Assembly (NCBI GenBank): GCA_905182985.1 | Contig: CAJJDN010000112.1 | Coordinates: 262,678 to 326,677, forward strand | Reading direction: 5' to 3' | Length of the DNA: 64,000 bases | DNA from: Paramecium sonneborni | Taxonomy: Eukaryota; Ciliophora; Oligohymenophorea; Peniculida; Parameciidae | Shown: positions 10,696 through 22,579 of the stretch, piece by piece | Position numbering within the stretch: the stretch's first letter is position 1 | Layout: every line of letters begins with the position of its first letter | Translations under genes and position numbers: made by a program | Notes under the pieces: model-generated | Database searches by the model: none | What the model saw: the letters and a program-made list of their open reading frames with translations, nothing else | Told to the model about the DNA's origin: nothing

Positions 10696-11562
10696 TCATT
10701 TCCCAAATATGAATCCCAAAATTAACGATATACCAGCTATTATCATCACTTATTTCAACTCAAACTTATTTCCTAATTTAAAATTCTACATTATGAATAC
10801 CATGATGTTTAATAGCAACTTCTTATTCTTTCACACTCTTTAACATCAACTGATAATTAGAAACATCTTAAGACTAAAAATATATCAAATATAATATACC
10901 AATTAAGCAACCAACTCTTAACATTTCTAAATTTCCTCATCTTTTTCATTACCTTATGTACTATTATCAATTAAGGATTAATAAAGTTAACCCATACTTT
11001 GATTTGTTTCTAATACCATATGTTATTACAATTATTATGGAATTATCTCTTGATTAATTTCAGCAGGTTTAATACGAGTCATATTTTCATTAGTTTCTAA
11101 GACTACATTTTATTACAATTATTATTATTGAATTATCTCTTGTTGTATTTCTAGAGGTTTAACTCTACTTCTCAGTTATACTTATTAAATCAATTAGGCA
11201 TCTTATTGTCTCCAAAAGTTGGTTAGATCTAACTTATACAAATATATTTACCCTATCCTTCTTATTCTAATACACACGCGTTAATTTAAAACTTAGATTC
11301 CAACTTACTATCTTCTTTTAATGGTTGACTAGTGCTAATAACTATAGACATTTAATCATTTGCTGAAATGATTCCTATACTTGGTTTAACTTAAAACATA
11401 TTGGGATTAGTTGTTTTAATCTTATTATGAGATTGTTGTTACTTTGAAAGTTAATTTAGTCTAAGTCAAGTTGAATATATTCAATGTTGTTTATCCTACT
11501 TTGCCTTCTTAAAGAATAAAGTCTAAATATTGTTTTGGTTCAATGTCTATTAATCCTTACAT
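10696..11562 (-). CDS. VAP-family (MSP-domain) ER membrane protein
   Basis: VAPs tether the ER to other membranes by binding FFAT motifs. ATG at 11562 and TGA at 10696-10698, with four introns (22, 23, 26 and 28 nt), leave 255 residues. The MSP domain fills the N-terminal half: IEPKQYLDF, TLNIFNLTQTKLTFKIKTTNP, FQVKPSIGIISAND. A Gln-rich linker follows in which a unit of about 30 residues is repeated imperfectly (RVKPLEIQQEII..., then RIKPAEINQEII..., each ending VLETN). The C-terminus is a single membrane anchor with GxxxG spacing (VMIIAGISLILGFIFGK). The linker repeat replaces the usual coiled coil. Identification is good, and the last intron restores the anchor in frame. Confidence 0.8.
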
Positions 11563-11580
11563 ATAATATATTTATTATTT

Positions 11581-13596
11581 TCATTATATAAATGAGTCTC
11601 TTAATCCTAGGATATTTCTGATATTATTTCTAGCAATTGGATGATAGAATGCTTCATGAGTCTAAAATGTTTAAACCGCAAATTCACTAACATATATTAA
11701 ACTTATACTGATCTAATTAATTTAAGGCTCTATAAACTGGATACACCATTTTGCCTCTTCCAATTTAACCTAAGAATTCTGCAACTTATGTCAAACGATT
11801 TTTATCTCCTGCTGTTAAAATAGCTCTAAACCAACGGAATTTTAATTCAAAATCATTCTCCTAAGTTAATTTTAAATCTTTGTCTATTTAATCAACAACA
11901 TTTAATTTCAATAAATTGTTTTCTGCTTTCTTATAAAGATCTTCTAAGAAAATTAACTTTTGAGTTTGCAAGAAATTATCGTAATCCTACCAATTAGTAG
12001 GCTATTATCCATCAGCTCTTATATATCCATCACAATATTCTTAAGCTTCTGTTAACTTATTAGTTGAAAAATCAAGAATCACTGGTGGTAATCCTGGATT
12101 GTATACCCATTTATCCCAATTTTCTAAAATCTTATATCTCTTAGTTGAAAAATCCTTGACATCCTATTCTTATAAGTATCTTAATAAGAAATTCTAAAAT
12201 TCTTTCTGATCAATCGATTAATATTTATATTAATCCAAATATGCTCTAAGCATCTATTTAAAATCATCTTGCCCCACAATTTATTCTAAATAAGTCAAGA
12301 ATTGGAATCCTTTCTCATAAGGAATTTCACTGAATGAATCATCTGGATTAAGGCCAGTGGTATCAGGATGCAATGAAGAAAAATTACTATTAAGTCCATA
12401 CCCAAGCATATCTTGATACATAGATGTATTTCCAATAATGGCATTTAATTTAATATCATCTGTACTATTATAATGGGTAAAGGATGCTTTTCTTTCTAGA
12501 AATACAGTGAATCCTTCATTAATCCACATATTTGCCCAATTAACACAAGTAATAGTATTACCAAACCAGGAATGTGCCATTTCATGTATAGTGACTGATA
12601 ACCCAGTACCTTTTCCAGTCATGATAGAGGGATTGGCAAAAGTTAAAAGTGGATTTTCCATACCACCAATAGGGAAAGAGGGAGGTTGAATAACTAAAGT
12701 ATAAGTTCCCCAAGTATAAGGACCAATATAATCTTCAATGGCTAATAAGAATTATTCCATATCTTTTAGTTCATCAGCATAAGGAACAATTTTATCAGGT
12801 TCACTGATTAAATATGTTCTACCTCCAGTACTAGTTTTTTTCTTCTCAATATTACCTGCGACAATAGCAATGAGGTAGCTAGGAATAGGTACTTCTTAAA
12901 TAAAATATTTATATTTCCAATTGAAATTAGGCTCATCTTATGGTTTATTAAGGATTAAGAATTAATCTTAACTTTCATTAGCTGACATGAAAACATCTGC
13001 AGCTTCAGTATCTTTAAAAATGATGGTGGCTGTGTAAGTTTATTTAATGGCAGGAGTATCTTATAAAGGAGCAAGGGCTCTACAATTGGCATCTTCACAT
13101 TATGAGAATAGATAAGGCATAGCTATATATATATAGAACACAGTATTACTTTTAGTAGAGGTCTATTCTTTAGTCATAAAGCTAATGGATCTAGATTTGG
13201 AATCAATTGAGTATTTGATAGATAATTCTATATATTCTCCTCTATAATATGTTCTGTCTAATTAAATATTAAGACGCTAGCCTTGATCAGAATCTGCATA
13301 AGGACTGTCAATTGTATGGGGTAGAAGAAGTCCATTGGTAAGGTATGTAGAATATATATTGAGTTTGTATATGTCCAAAGATATCTAGAATGAAACAATA
13401 ATAATACTTTATTAATTTAAGGTCCCACAACTTAGAATGTATATACAGATGTAGCATTGATGTATTTTTTATCCATATTCAGGAGCCATTCTAAATGAAG
13501 ATGTCTATTGTGAACATCTAAATAGTTAGAAAAGGTATTCACATCAATCTCATATGCTTATAAACATATAATAGATGATATCACCAATAAAATCAT
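11581..13596 (-). CDS. Secreted M1-family aminopeptidase, leukotriene A4 hydrolase-like
   Basis: Zinc metallo-aminopeptidase that trims N-terminal residues from peptides. ATG at 13596, TGA at 11581-11583, introns of 23 and 22 nt, 656 residues. The N-terminus MILLVISSIICLQA is a clean signal peptide, so the enzyme should enter the secretory route. The substrate motif GGMENP is followed by HEMAHSWFGN (HExxH zinc site) and WINEGFTVFLER with the third ligand Glu, the arrangement of the LTA4H/aminopeptidase B branch. The C-terminal helical domain ends with an LTA4H-like YHPIARN segment, in frame only after the last intron. Cytosolic LTA4H lacks a signal peptide, so this is a secreted or lysosomal variant. 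Confidence 0.85.
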
Positions 13597-13605
13597 TAAT
13601 TAATG
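13594..13605. promoter_or_regulatory. Palindrome holding two divergent start codons
   Basis: The 12-mer CATTAATTAATG is a perfect palindrome. Its left end is the reverse-complemented ATG of the aminopeptidase and its right end is the ATG of the Cys-rich surface protein. Only 6 bp separate the two codons. Both starts are supported by the signal peptides they begin. Any promoter elements must lie inside the opposing coding sequence. Confidence 0.7.
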
Positions 13606-15348
13606 TTATTTATATTAATTGCTATAGTATTATCTAAAGAAGATTAAACAATAAGGATTGGATAGAGTTGTGCAACTAAATTAACTGGGTATTTTTGGAA
13701 TAACTAATAATGTGTCTAATGTAAATAACCCTCTTGTAAATGTTCAGAATCAAGAGGATGTGATTCATGTTTGAATTCATATTATTATGATTCAACAATC
13801 AAAACTTGTACTCCTTGTCCTAAAGGATGTTTAAAATGCTGTAAATCTCATGAAATGACTTAATTCATTTGTACTCTCTGCCAAGATGGTTATATTATGA
13901 TTAATGGAGTATGTCTATATGTTCATGCATGCAGTAGAATATCTATTCATGGCAGATGTTAAAAATGCTTCGATTAACACTTTCTTTAAGAAACATGTTA
14001 ACCTTGTCCAAATGGATGCTCTTCTTGTGATTCATAATATTATTGTACTAGTTGTTTAGATGGTTATTATATGGCTATTGATCAATAAAGTCTCACTTGC
14101 TTAACTTGTAATCAAGAAAATTAATAAGGATGCAAGTCGTGTCAATTAGAAGATTAAAAAATAGTTTGTTAAAGTTGTCTAGAAACTTATTATTTTGATC
14201 AAGAAAATGATTTGTGTCTCAAATGTCCAACAGGATGTTTCACCTGTCAAAACCCTAATTAATAACCATAAATATGCTATTCTTGTTTAACTGGTTATTT
14301 ATTAGCTGCAGATGATTCATATTGTGAAAATTGTTAAGATTAAATTAAAAATTGTATGAAATGTACTACTAATGAAAAGGGCAATAATTTTCTTTGTATT
14401 GATTGCTACAATGGATATTATTTGGCTTCAGATTCTAGATCCTGTATTGCTTGTGATAATGGTACTAATAACTTTAGAAGATGTAATTCTGAATCTCTAC
14501 CTACTCAATGTAATGTAGGGTATTTACTTTTTCAAGATTCATAATAATATTAATGTGTTAAAAATTCTAATAATTGTTACACCATTGATAATTTCTAAGG
14601 TTAATGTTCGGATTGTAATTTTGGATTTAATGTAGTTTTTGATTTAGCTTTGTAAATTAAAGTATGCAAAAATTGTACATTAAATATTCCTTAATGTATT
14701 ACTTGTGGTGCTGATAATAATAATTAACTCATCTGTAAAGAATGTTAAAATGGCTATTTCGGAAATCTATGTGCACCTTGCACTTCTAACTGTTAAACAT
14801 GTTTAAGTGAAACACTTTGTTAAACATGCCTTTCTGGATATTATTTAGATGATTCAAACTAATGTCAAAGCTGCTAAATAAGCTTTTGCATTTAATGTTC
14901 AGCTTTGAAAACTTGCACTAAATGTTAATTAAATTATGGCCTTTTTGACGCCATTTGTAAACCCTGTTTAACAGGTTGTGAAAATTGTGATGGCAATCTT
15001 GATGAATGTAATAAATGTAGTGAAAAATATTATTTGACCCCAGTTGATAATAATTGCAAAAGATTTAAAGAAAATTGTCTTGCTACAAATATCAATGGTT
15101 ATTGTTATCTTTGTGAAACTAAAATAGAATATGATTAAGCTCAAGATCTCTTCTATGATGAGAATGCAGAACTTCCAATATTCAAAGAATAATCAGATAG
15201 TTAATTTTTTATTAGCAATAATGGATACTGTTTAAGTTGCAATGATTATATAACTGGAACTTTTAACTGTCCATAAATATGCAAAGTAGATGAAGAATTT
15301 ACATCAAGTCTTTCAGTTTTCTTTTTAATTTTATTAATATTATAATGA
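13603..15348 (+). CDS. Cys-rich repeat surface protein, furin-like repeats, probable GPI anchor
   Basis: An intronless frame of 581 residues from ATG at 13603 to TGA at 15346-15348. MLFILIAIVLS is a signal peptide. Most of the protein is tandem Cys-rich units of about 45 residues of the form CxxC...CxxC...GYY (for example CSSCDSQYYCTSCLDGYYM), as in the furin-like/GF-receptor Cys-rich repeats common in ciliate surface proteins. The C-terminus is a short hydrophobic run with nothing charged after it (SSLSVFFLILLILQ), typical of a GPI-attachment signal. It is likely an extracellular protein; the ligand is unknown. Confidence 0.75.
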
Positions 15349-17180
15349 TTCTTTATTGTATTTTTATTTCCCAATATTTTTTCAATTTCTTAAAATAGCT
15401 TTTATTAAGACAAAAATTTTTATATCAATTTAATCTAAGATTTAAATTCAAATTAATTGACACACATAAGAAAAACTTACTCCTATTAATATTTAAATAT
15501 ATTCAATAATGATCATAACCAATTAAAGTTTCCTAAGCTGAACTATTTCTTACTTGCGAGAATTTAATATAAATTATTTATAATTTATTATTTTATCAAA
15601 AAACCAAAAACAGATAATTAAGTTTAGCCTATAAAAATGAATAAAAATTTTCATCAAAATTTTAATCTCTCATTTGACGAATTTCTTTTATTGCATTATA
15701 ATAATAATCTTTCTAATCAAAATAAACTATATTTAAATAAAAACAAGTAGGGAAAACAATAAAAGATTTTATGAAAACTAAAATTTGAATAAAATAGAGT
15801 TCAATTTTAAGAAGTAAATTATAAACTCAAAATGACCTTCAGAAATTGATTATGAGAGCATAATTAAATTACCGCTTGAAAGTAATAGAATCACAAATCT
15901 GCTTAACATAAGATTACTTAAATTTAATTTAAATAAAGATAAATACTTCAAAGAGGATACAATTTGATATAACAATAGCAATTTCAACATTTTTTGTAAC
16001 AGCAACTTTTTTTGGAGATGGGGCAAAATTTATTTATTGGTTGAAAATAGTTAAATTTCTGAAATAGATCTTAAGGATTAAATTCTTATATAGTTACTTA
16101 TATTCTTTTTTTATTTTTGATTTCATAGGATTAATTTTCTTCAAATATTTATCGACAGAGGTTCTCTATGTAAATTAAAAAAAATTAACAAAGGTTTAAG
16201 AATAGTGAAGCGAACAAGTCATAAAAGAATTCAAAAAGATTTCATCTATTTTAATAAATGAATTCCTTAAATGGTATGATGACTTTCTTTGTTGGAAAAA
16301 TCTATACATAAATTTCAAATTAATCATGTTTTTTTTCTATTTTTATTAAGTTTGAATAATTTGAATCCTTCTTTTGAATTATCAAATTCACCTATATAAA
16401 CCTATTTAGAGAATGGTGTAAAAAATCCTCAGAAACTATAAATTTATTTGTCGTTTTCTTTTTGATATTGGAAAAACTTTAGGAAGCAATGAAAAAGAAA
16501 ACTTATCTAATGTTTTCAATATAACATCATCATTCTAATTAATAAATTAATACTCAATCTTTATATAATGATCATTATGGATATATATAATAAATAGATT
16601 TATGAACTATTCAGAGTAAAATTTTCATGCTAAATTAATCACGGAAGGTACTTCGATTCTCTCAAATAATGTAATGAAAAAAACAAAACTTCATCTTATG
16701 AATTATAGAAAAAATAGTAACATCAGAAAGATCCAATATTAGTTCTGTCCTATAAATCAAAGGTTTCATGATTATTTAATAGTTCTCATCTTATTTAAAA
16801 CTTTGAAATCTTATAGTAAACTTTTCATAAAAAAACTAATAGTTAAAAAAAAGCAATTATTTGGATGAAGCCATCTCTTTGGATAGTGAATAACAGCAAA
16901 AGTAACATATAATATATTTTATCCTTCTCAATATTGAATCTGATGATAGATTTGAAGGATCAATTGATGAACTTCCTATTGTTTATTCTTAACAAAAGGC
17001 TCAATAACACCATTATAATTCTAACTTTGAAATCTCTGTTTATAAAAGTTAATAACCTTTTCCATACATTAATAAAGAACTTAAACTTATTTTATGATAA
17101 AAAAATGAAAAATTATTAAATATTTGATTTTTTTTAATATTTAAATCATTTTTATAGATTCTCAAAATCTCCTACCTATG
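15349..17180 (+). pseudogene. Decayed frames, in part ABCC-transporter-like
   Basis: No intact gene spans this 1.8-kb stretch. Several open segments on the plus strand are broken by TGA codons and phase changes. Two of them recall ABC exporters of the ABCC/MRP type: an INEFLKWYDDFLCWKNLY-like segment near 16250-16310, matching the intracellular loop that usually reads NEIL.GI..IK...WE, and LDEAISLDSE near 16864-16893, close to the Walker B/D-loop LDEATSxxD. A hydrophobic stretch, ITIAISTFFVTATFFGDGA, lies at about 15968-16024. A small frame MNKNFHQNFNLSFDEF begins near 15637. A degraded transporter is the best explanation, but the similarity is by eye only. Confidence 0.35.
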
Positions 17181-17461
17181 ATTTTCTGCTTTTATTCATT
17201 TAGATTGACTCTATTGATTATACTTTAAGTTTTTACATTACTTCAAAGCTTCTTAAACGTCACTAAAGTCTCAAACTTTTCCCAAAAACAAGCAATAAAA
17301 TTCATTAATTTTTATCATATATTAAATTATTTTTGAATTTATTAATGATTGAATATTTACCATCATGAAATAAAAATTTAATTTAAATATAATGCGTAAC
17401 ATCTTAAAATATATATACGTCAATTAGAATACTAAATTTCAAAGTAAAATAAAATTAAAAC

Positions 17462-18224
17462 ATGGATAATGATTATTATGACTTTCTTGATCATTCATTT
17501 GACTATAAGCCAAAAAAGAGAGGACAAAGGGGTTAGATAAATCTCATTTAAATATAGCTTTGACTGATCAGGAGATCATTGTTCGTGAAAGAATGAAGCT
17601 TGTAAAAAATAGAGAATCTGCAAAAAATAGTAGAAAGAGAAAAAAGATGTACGTTGACCTTTTAGAAAACAAAGTATATTTACCTTATTAATTTTAGGTG
17701 GCAGGTTTAAATTAATAGTTACAAGAATATAAAGAACTTCAAGAACAAAGTTAGGTTCTATTACGAAATACGCAAATCCAATTATTGTTTGGAAAATCAT
17801 AAAAAAAATCAGATTAATTAAATCATTACTTTCAAGAAATTTATGAGTAATCTATTCCTAAAATGGCTTTACATTTTAAACAAGAAAAACATAATTCAGA
17901 ACTCGATCATTGTTTTTAAAATTTTTATAATTGCTTTAATGATATAAATAATTTCAAAGAAGAAATGATCGAAGAAATGCAAAAACTTGATATCACTATG
18001 AAATCTGCAAAAGAAATCCCAGAGTTTAATAAGTTCTTTGAACATGTCTCTAAATTAGATTTTTCTAAAGAATTAGACAGTTTAGATGAAGTAATTTACA
18101 TATATTAATTCATAAGGAACTTGCCAATGTGATTAAAACAGATGACCTCCAATTGTCAATCAAAGACACTTATGATTTGTACAACAAATCCTTGTAGTTT
18201 ATTAAGAAACCTAAATTAAATTGA
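17462..18224 (+). CDS. bZIP transcription factor
   Basis: ATG at 17462, TGA at 18222-18224; introns at 17532-17557, 17674-17697 and 18091-18116 leave 228 residues. Residues about 40-62 form a basic region, KLVKNRESAKNSRKRKKMY, with the N-x7-R spacing of bZIP DNA-binding helices. It continues into a heptad segment (DLLENKV...L) that serves as dimerisation zipper. The C-terminal half is helical and acidic and not recognised. It presumably acts in the macronucleus as a sequence-specific regulator; the target site cannot be inferred. It is flanked by gene-poor DNA on both sides. Confidence 0.85.
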
Positions 18225-18697
18225 AAATTATTTATATAACATTCTCATATAGAATAAAAATTAATTGTAAATAAGATAGAAATTAGAATAATTAATATCA
18301 TTATTATTAAATAAAGACAAAATAATAGACAGATAAGAAATTAAAAATTATTTATAGAATTCATTTAAATATTAAAATTTGTTTATATATGGCCAACCAT
18401 AACTAATTTAAAATTAAGATATATCTTAAAATAATATACTAAAAGAAAATGACCTAGTAATTTTATTTAATATCTTAGTAATTACTTGAGAAAAACTAAT
18501 TAATTAGAATCAAATGTAATTTCTTGAATATCTAATTAAATCAAAGAAAATATAAAATATTATAATTTCTCTAAAAAGAATTTTTTTAAATCCTCAATTA
18601 AAAATAAGTAGAATAACCTAAAAATGCTTAGAGATGTTTCTTAATGATAAATTATAGAAACTTTACACTTGATGTGAAAGGCTGACTATTTATTAAC
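18225..18697. other. AT-rich stretch without a clear gene
   Basis: Only short, compositionally poor reading frames were seen on either strand, and no repeat or RNA gene was recognised. Confidence 0.5.
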
Positions 18698-19249
18698 ATG
18701 GGAACTTAATAACCTTAAATAATAAACTAAGGATCTTCCAAAGAAATAATAAATTTATTAAATTAAGAATCATTGAAGTTAGTTAGAATAAATGTGCTAG
18801 GTGATTATGAATTCAATATAGCAATAGCTCAAAAGTTCATTACTTTAACTTTAGAAGATGACATTGCTAAAATATGTAAAATCCTTCTAAATCAAACTGT
18901 TCAAAAGAATAAATTTAAATTTAAGTAGCTTGATTTTTGTTTGTTGATTGCATATTTTTATCACATATTTAAATAAAAATAGTCATAAAATTAGATAAAA
19001 TATATTAAAATAATTAGTAAAGTTAATTTTATCATTTATTACCATTTTTTTCATCTCATGGATATTAATTTTAATGTTTTATTATCACTATATATCACTA
19101 ATTTAAGCGATTCTTTATTTTAAATCGGATAAATTTATAATAGTTTCAATCTTAGCTCAGAACTTTCTAGACTTCTAATTGTTTTATTTCTTCCATCTAA
19201 ATAATAAGATAATAATAAATTCAAAATGCTTTGAAATAAATTATTCTTT
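18698..19249 (+). CDS. Hypothetical protein, possibly the intact part of a broken gene
   Basis: ATG at 18698 opens 183 codons ending in TGA at 19247-19249. The first 90 residues look coding (KLVRINVLGDYEFNIAIAQK, TLEDDIAKICKILLNQ); the later part is rich in aromatic residues and Ile/Leu. No family is recognised. Open frames continue downstream in other phases, so this may be the front of a longer, frame-shifted gene. Confidence 0.35.
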
Positions 19250-20239
19250 TAAACTGACTAAAATTCTTTAGACAAAATTTCAATCTGTACCTGATTTAAT
19301 GAATGAAAAGTTTTAGATTTTATTCTATATTAGAATTTCTTATTATAAAGTAATTCTAATATTTATTTTTCTCTTCCTACTTTTAATATATCTGATTCTA
19401 ATAATGAGTTTAGAATAAAATATTGAAGTTAAGTTAACAGAATTTTTCATTAAAATATACAAATACTTTAGAGCAGAATGAAGAAAATCTTCTTAAATAA
19501 TTTTCAAGCAATCATTCATCAAAGTATCTTCAAGATTCATGTATTTATAAATTATTCTCATTGACCCTCTTTTATTATTTCTTAAGATAATAATTTTTCA
19601 AGATGCTCACTATGACTTTGGCGGTTAGAAACTAATAAAAATAACTTTCAAAATTTTATAATTTTTACATCATAATGATTTATTGAATACTAGTTAATTA
19701 TGAAACCATAATTTATTTAATAGGATTTTAATTTATCTTATCCAAAAGAGGAGTCGAGATTAAGACTCTTAGAAATAATAAAAAAGAAATATTTGCAAGA
19801 TTTTTTTTTATCTTAGTTGTCTTCATAATATGTCTGCTTAATTAAATCAAAAAAAGTTCAAAAAGGTATGATGAGAATCTAAAAACATTTTGAAAAAGAT
19901 AATATCCTTTTTCTTTTTATATTTGATTTATAGATTAGGTCTTACTTTTAAATTCCATTCTAATTTTGACTGGAAGTGTTTGAAAATGTGGAAGTTTTAT
20001 TTTAAATTTTATATTTTTGAAAATTCTTAATTAAATTATTCTTTAAAATTAAACATCTTATTTATAAAAAATATTTTTATTGATGCAAAAAAGGCTGCTT
20101 CAATTCTTCAATTTCCTTAGATAAGTTAAGTTTTATAAATCAGAGGATGGATAGCCAATAAAAATAGCTAATAATATAAAATATTAAAAATTAGATATTT
20201 AACAAGGAATAAATAAGGAAATTATTCAATTAATATATT
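19250..20239 (+). pseudogene. Shifted reading frames downstream of 18698, no intact gene
   Basis: Open segments in successive phases (KLTKILQTKFQSVPDLMNEK; then NEENLLKQFSSNHSSKYLQD; then a hydrophobic FFFILVVFIICLLNQ near 19801) look like one coding region interrupted by shifts, or several exons with introns I could not place. No domain is recognised. A short A/T-rich spacer precedes the next gene. Confidence 0.25.
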
Positions 20240-20704
20240 ATGAAAAATGAAGGAGCATTCGTAGAAGTTAAAGAAAGTAAAATATATTAGTAATTAAATA
20301 ATTTAGAATTTGCCTAAAACCTTATTCAAGATCTTGCAGAAAATGTATAAACTGTAGCTGGTCATTATTCAAAATTTTAGTTGATAGGAAAATCAAATTG
20401 TGTTGAAGTTTCTCCAAAGAATTTGAACAAAGGAATGATTTTAGAATTGATCTTGTAGAAGGAATAAATTATTAATGAAAAGTTAGACTTTGCTTTGATT
20501 ATAGCCATAAGGATTGAAAAAGAAGATATTTTTTCTCATTTTAAAGTAATAATTAAAAGTAAAAAATATTTTATTGGAGTAATATATATGTTATATTATT
20601 AGAATGGTAATAAGTTTTCAGTATCTTTAGGTTTGGTTCCATCATATGTTAATTATTATATTAATTTCCAAATAGATTTAATACAATTATTAAAAAAAAT
20701 GTGA
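20240..20704 (+). CDS. Small hypothetical protein
   Basis: ATG at 20240, TGA at 20702-20704. The frame is open throughout (154 residues). A likely 24-nt intron ending near 20611 is a multiple of three and would shorten it to 146. The sequence is mixed helix and strand (FAQNLIQDLAENVQTVAGHY, KLDFALIIAIRIEKEDIF) and ends in a GNKFSVSLGLVPSYVNYY segment. There is no signal peptide, no membrane span and no recognised domain. It lies 72 bp before the next gene on the same strand. Confidence 0.5.
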
Positions 20705-20776
20705 ATTTAATATATTCTTATATTATTTTAAATTTCCAGTCACCTGCAAAAACAATAATAATAAAATTAATTATTT

Positions 20777-22288
20777 ATGTTACAAATACTAATCTTGTCT
20801 TTAATCAATTTAGAGATCCTAAGTAATCAAATATATCCTAAAACTGATTAATTATTACTATAATTAGAAAATGATGGATGGATCGATTGTGAAAACAAAA
20901 ACCTAATTTAAGCTACAACATGCTCAGGGGATGATATTTAATGGTTAGAATGTTATTTAGTTCCAGAAAATGGATTATGTTCTAAATAGAATATTGAGAT
21001 TAGTAATGATGAAATAGTGAACTTTTTGTTTACTTTTTATGAGCCAACATTTGAGACTTATGATATAGATATAAATAATAATAAAAATAGAGGGAAAATA
21101 CAAATTTAAAATGATTTAGGTCGTGCAACAATTTAAATATAATCATCTAAATCTAGCATTAAAATAAATTAAAAAGGAGCCTATTTTACAGGTTTAACAA
21201 TAAGTAAAGAATGCAATCCTAATTGTCAAACTTGTGATAATGGATTTTGCACGTAATGTAATGATAAACATTACCTATACAATTATATTTGTTAATCAGA
21301 TAGTTGTGATTTAAGTATAATAAATTAAAATTTCTTAACATCAACAACTGGGGCAATTGAGAATGGATAATATGTAATTACTATCAAATACAATTTTAAT
21401 ATAGCCTTTTGTTTAGTCCCAAAGATTTATTATACAAAAGGTCTTAAAGATTCCTCAATATTTATGATTTTGGAGAGAAATTAAATATAATATACCTAAA
21501 CCTCTTAAAGTCCTGATTCATTAAAAATATATTTACCTTTGAATCAAGTTTAAACTAAGTGTTAATAAATCACAACTACTTCTACTTATATTTATTAATG
21601 TTATATTGGAGTAGCCTTAACTAGTTCTAAAATTACATAATTTATGGCAATTCTTATTGGACAGATATTTGTTGAGAGAGGTACTCAAAGTATTTCTTAA
21701 TATACTTAAACTATTCCTATTCCAGATAGTTTAGATGTTGAAGTTGGACCTGTTTTTGTTATAAGTGAAACAGTTTCATAAAATCTTAATGCTGATTAAA
21801 ATAAGTTAACAATTGTTCAAACTATCTCAGATCCAGAACTATCTAATTTTTAAATTAATTTTAAGGAAGCATATGTAATTTAAAATTAAAATACCTACAA
21901 TTTAACATTAAATTATATTTTGCAAAAAGGAGTTTCTACAACTTTTGAATTCATTTGGAAGGATGGACTATTTGATCCTTATTCAGAATTTTAATTTTTT
22001 ATTAATTCTGAAGCAAAACCAGCAATTGATGAAACTAGAAGAAGATAGCTTGAGACTTCAATTAAAAGAGAATAATTATCTGTTATTTATTAGGTTAAAG
22101 ATTCAAAAACTTTCAATATTAATAAATAATCAAAAAAAACAGATGGGGTCAGTGATGAAATTATTTTTGCAATAGCATTAGGGGGTATTTTAGGACTATC
22201 TTTTTTCATATTTCTTAGCTAGATTTTGTATAAAAAGATTAAAAATTCTAAAAATCAAGAAAGCTTTCATACGAAAGTAGGATCATGA
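20777..22288 (+). CDS. Type I membrane protein with extracellular Cys motif
   Basis: An intronless frame of 503 residues from ATG at 20777 to TGA at 22286-22288. MLQILILSLINLEILS is a signal peptide. The long ectodomain is Thr/Ser/Gln-rich, with a short Cys-rich stretch around residues 150-180 (CNPNCQTCDNGFCTQCND). Near the C-terminus one membrane span, IIFAIALGGILGLSFFIFL, is followed by a short basic tail (YKKIKNSKNQE). The topology suggests a surface or vesicle receptor-like protein. No catalytic or named domain is seen. Confidence 0.65.
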
Positions 22289-22579
22289 TTTAAATATACT
22301 AATTATATTGATTTAAATTTTTAATCCAAACAATTCTTTAATATTTAACCGATATATATATTATCTAATAAATCATTTGAAGAAATTTTATTTAACAATC
22401 GATTTTAAACAATAATCAAAAAAATCACCATAGTGAAAATTATTTTTTATTTTTGGGTTTTAAAATAATCTAATTTAAGCATATAATAAATATGATTATG
22501 ATAGATTATATATTTCTATTTGTTATTTTAAATAAAATAAAATAAAATAAAATAAAATTGTATTAAAATTTTTTTAAAT
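22289..22579. other. Intergenic gap, convergent 3' flanks
   Basis: AT-rich DNA between two convergent genes. It contains an AAATA pentamer run at about 22531-22557 and nothing else recognisable. Confidence 0.5.

Noticed and set aside
12507..12689. Plus-strand frame across the aminopeptidase active site
   Set aside because: It is antisense to the HExxH region; the minus-strand reading is clearly the real one.
22531..22557. AAATA tandem run as possible telomere or origin element
   Set aside because: It does not match ciliate telomere repeats (GGGGTT/GGGTTT type) and looks like simple AT sequence.
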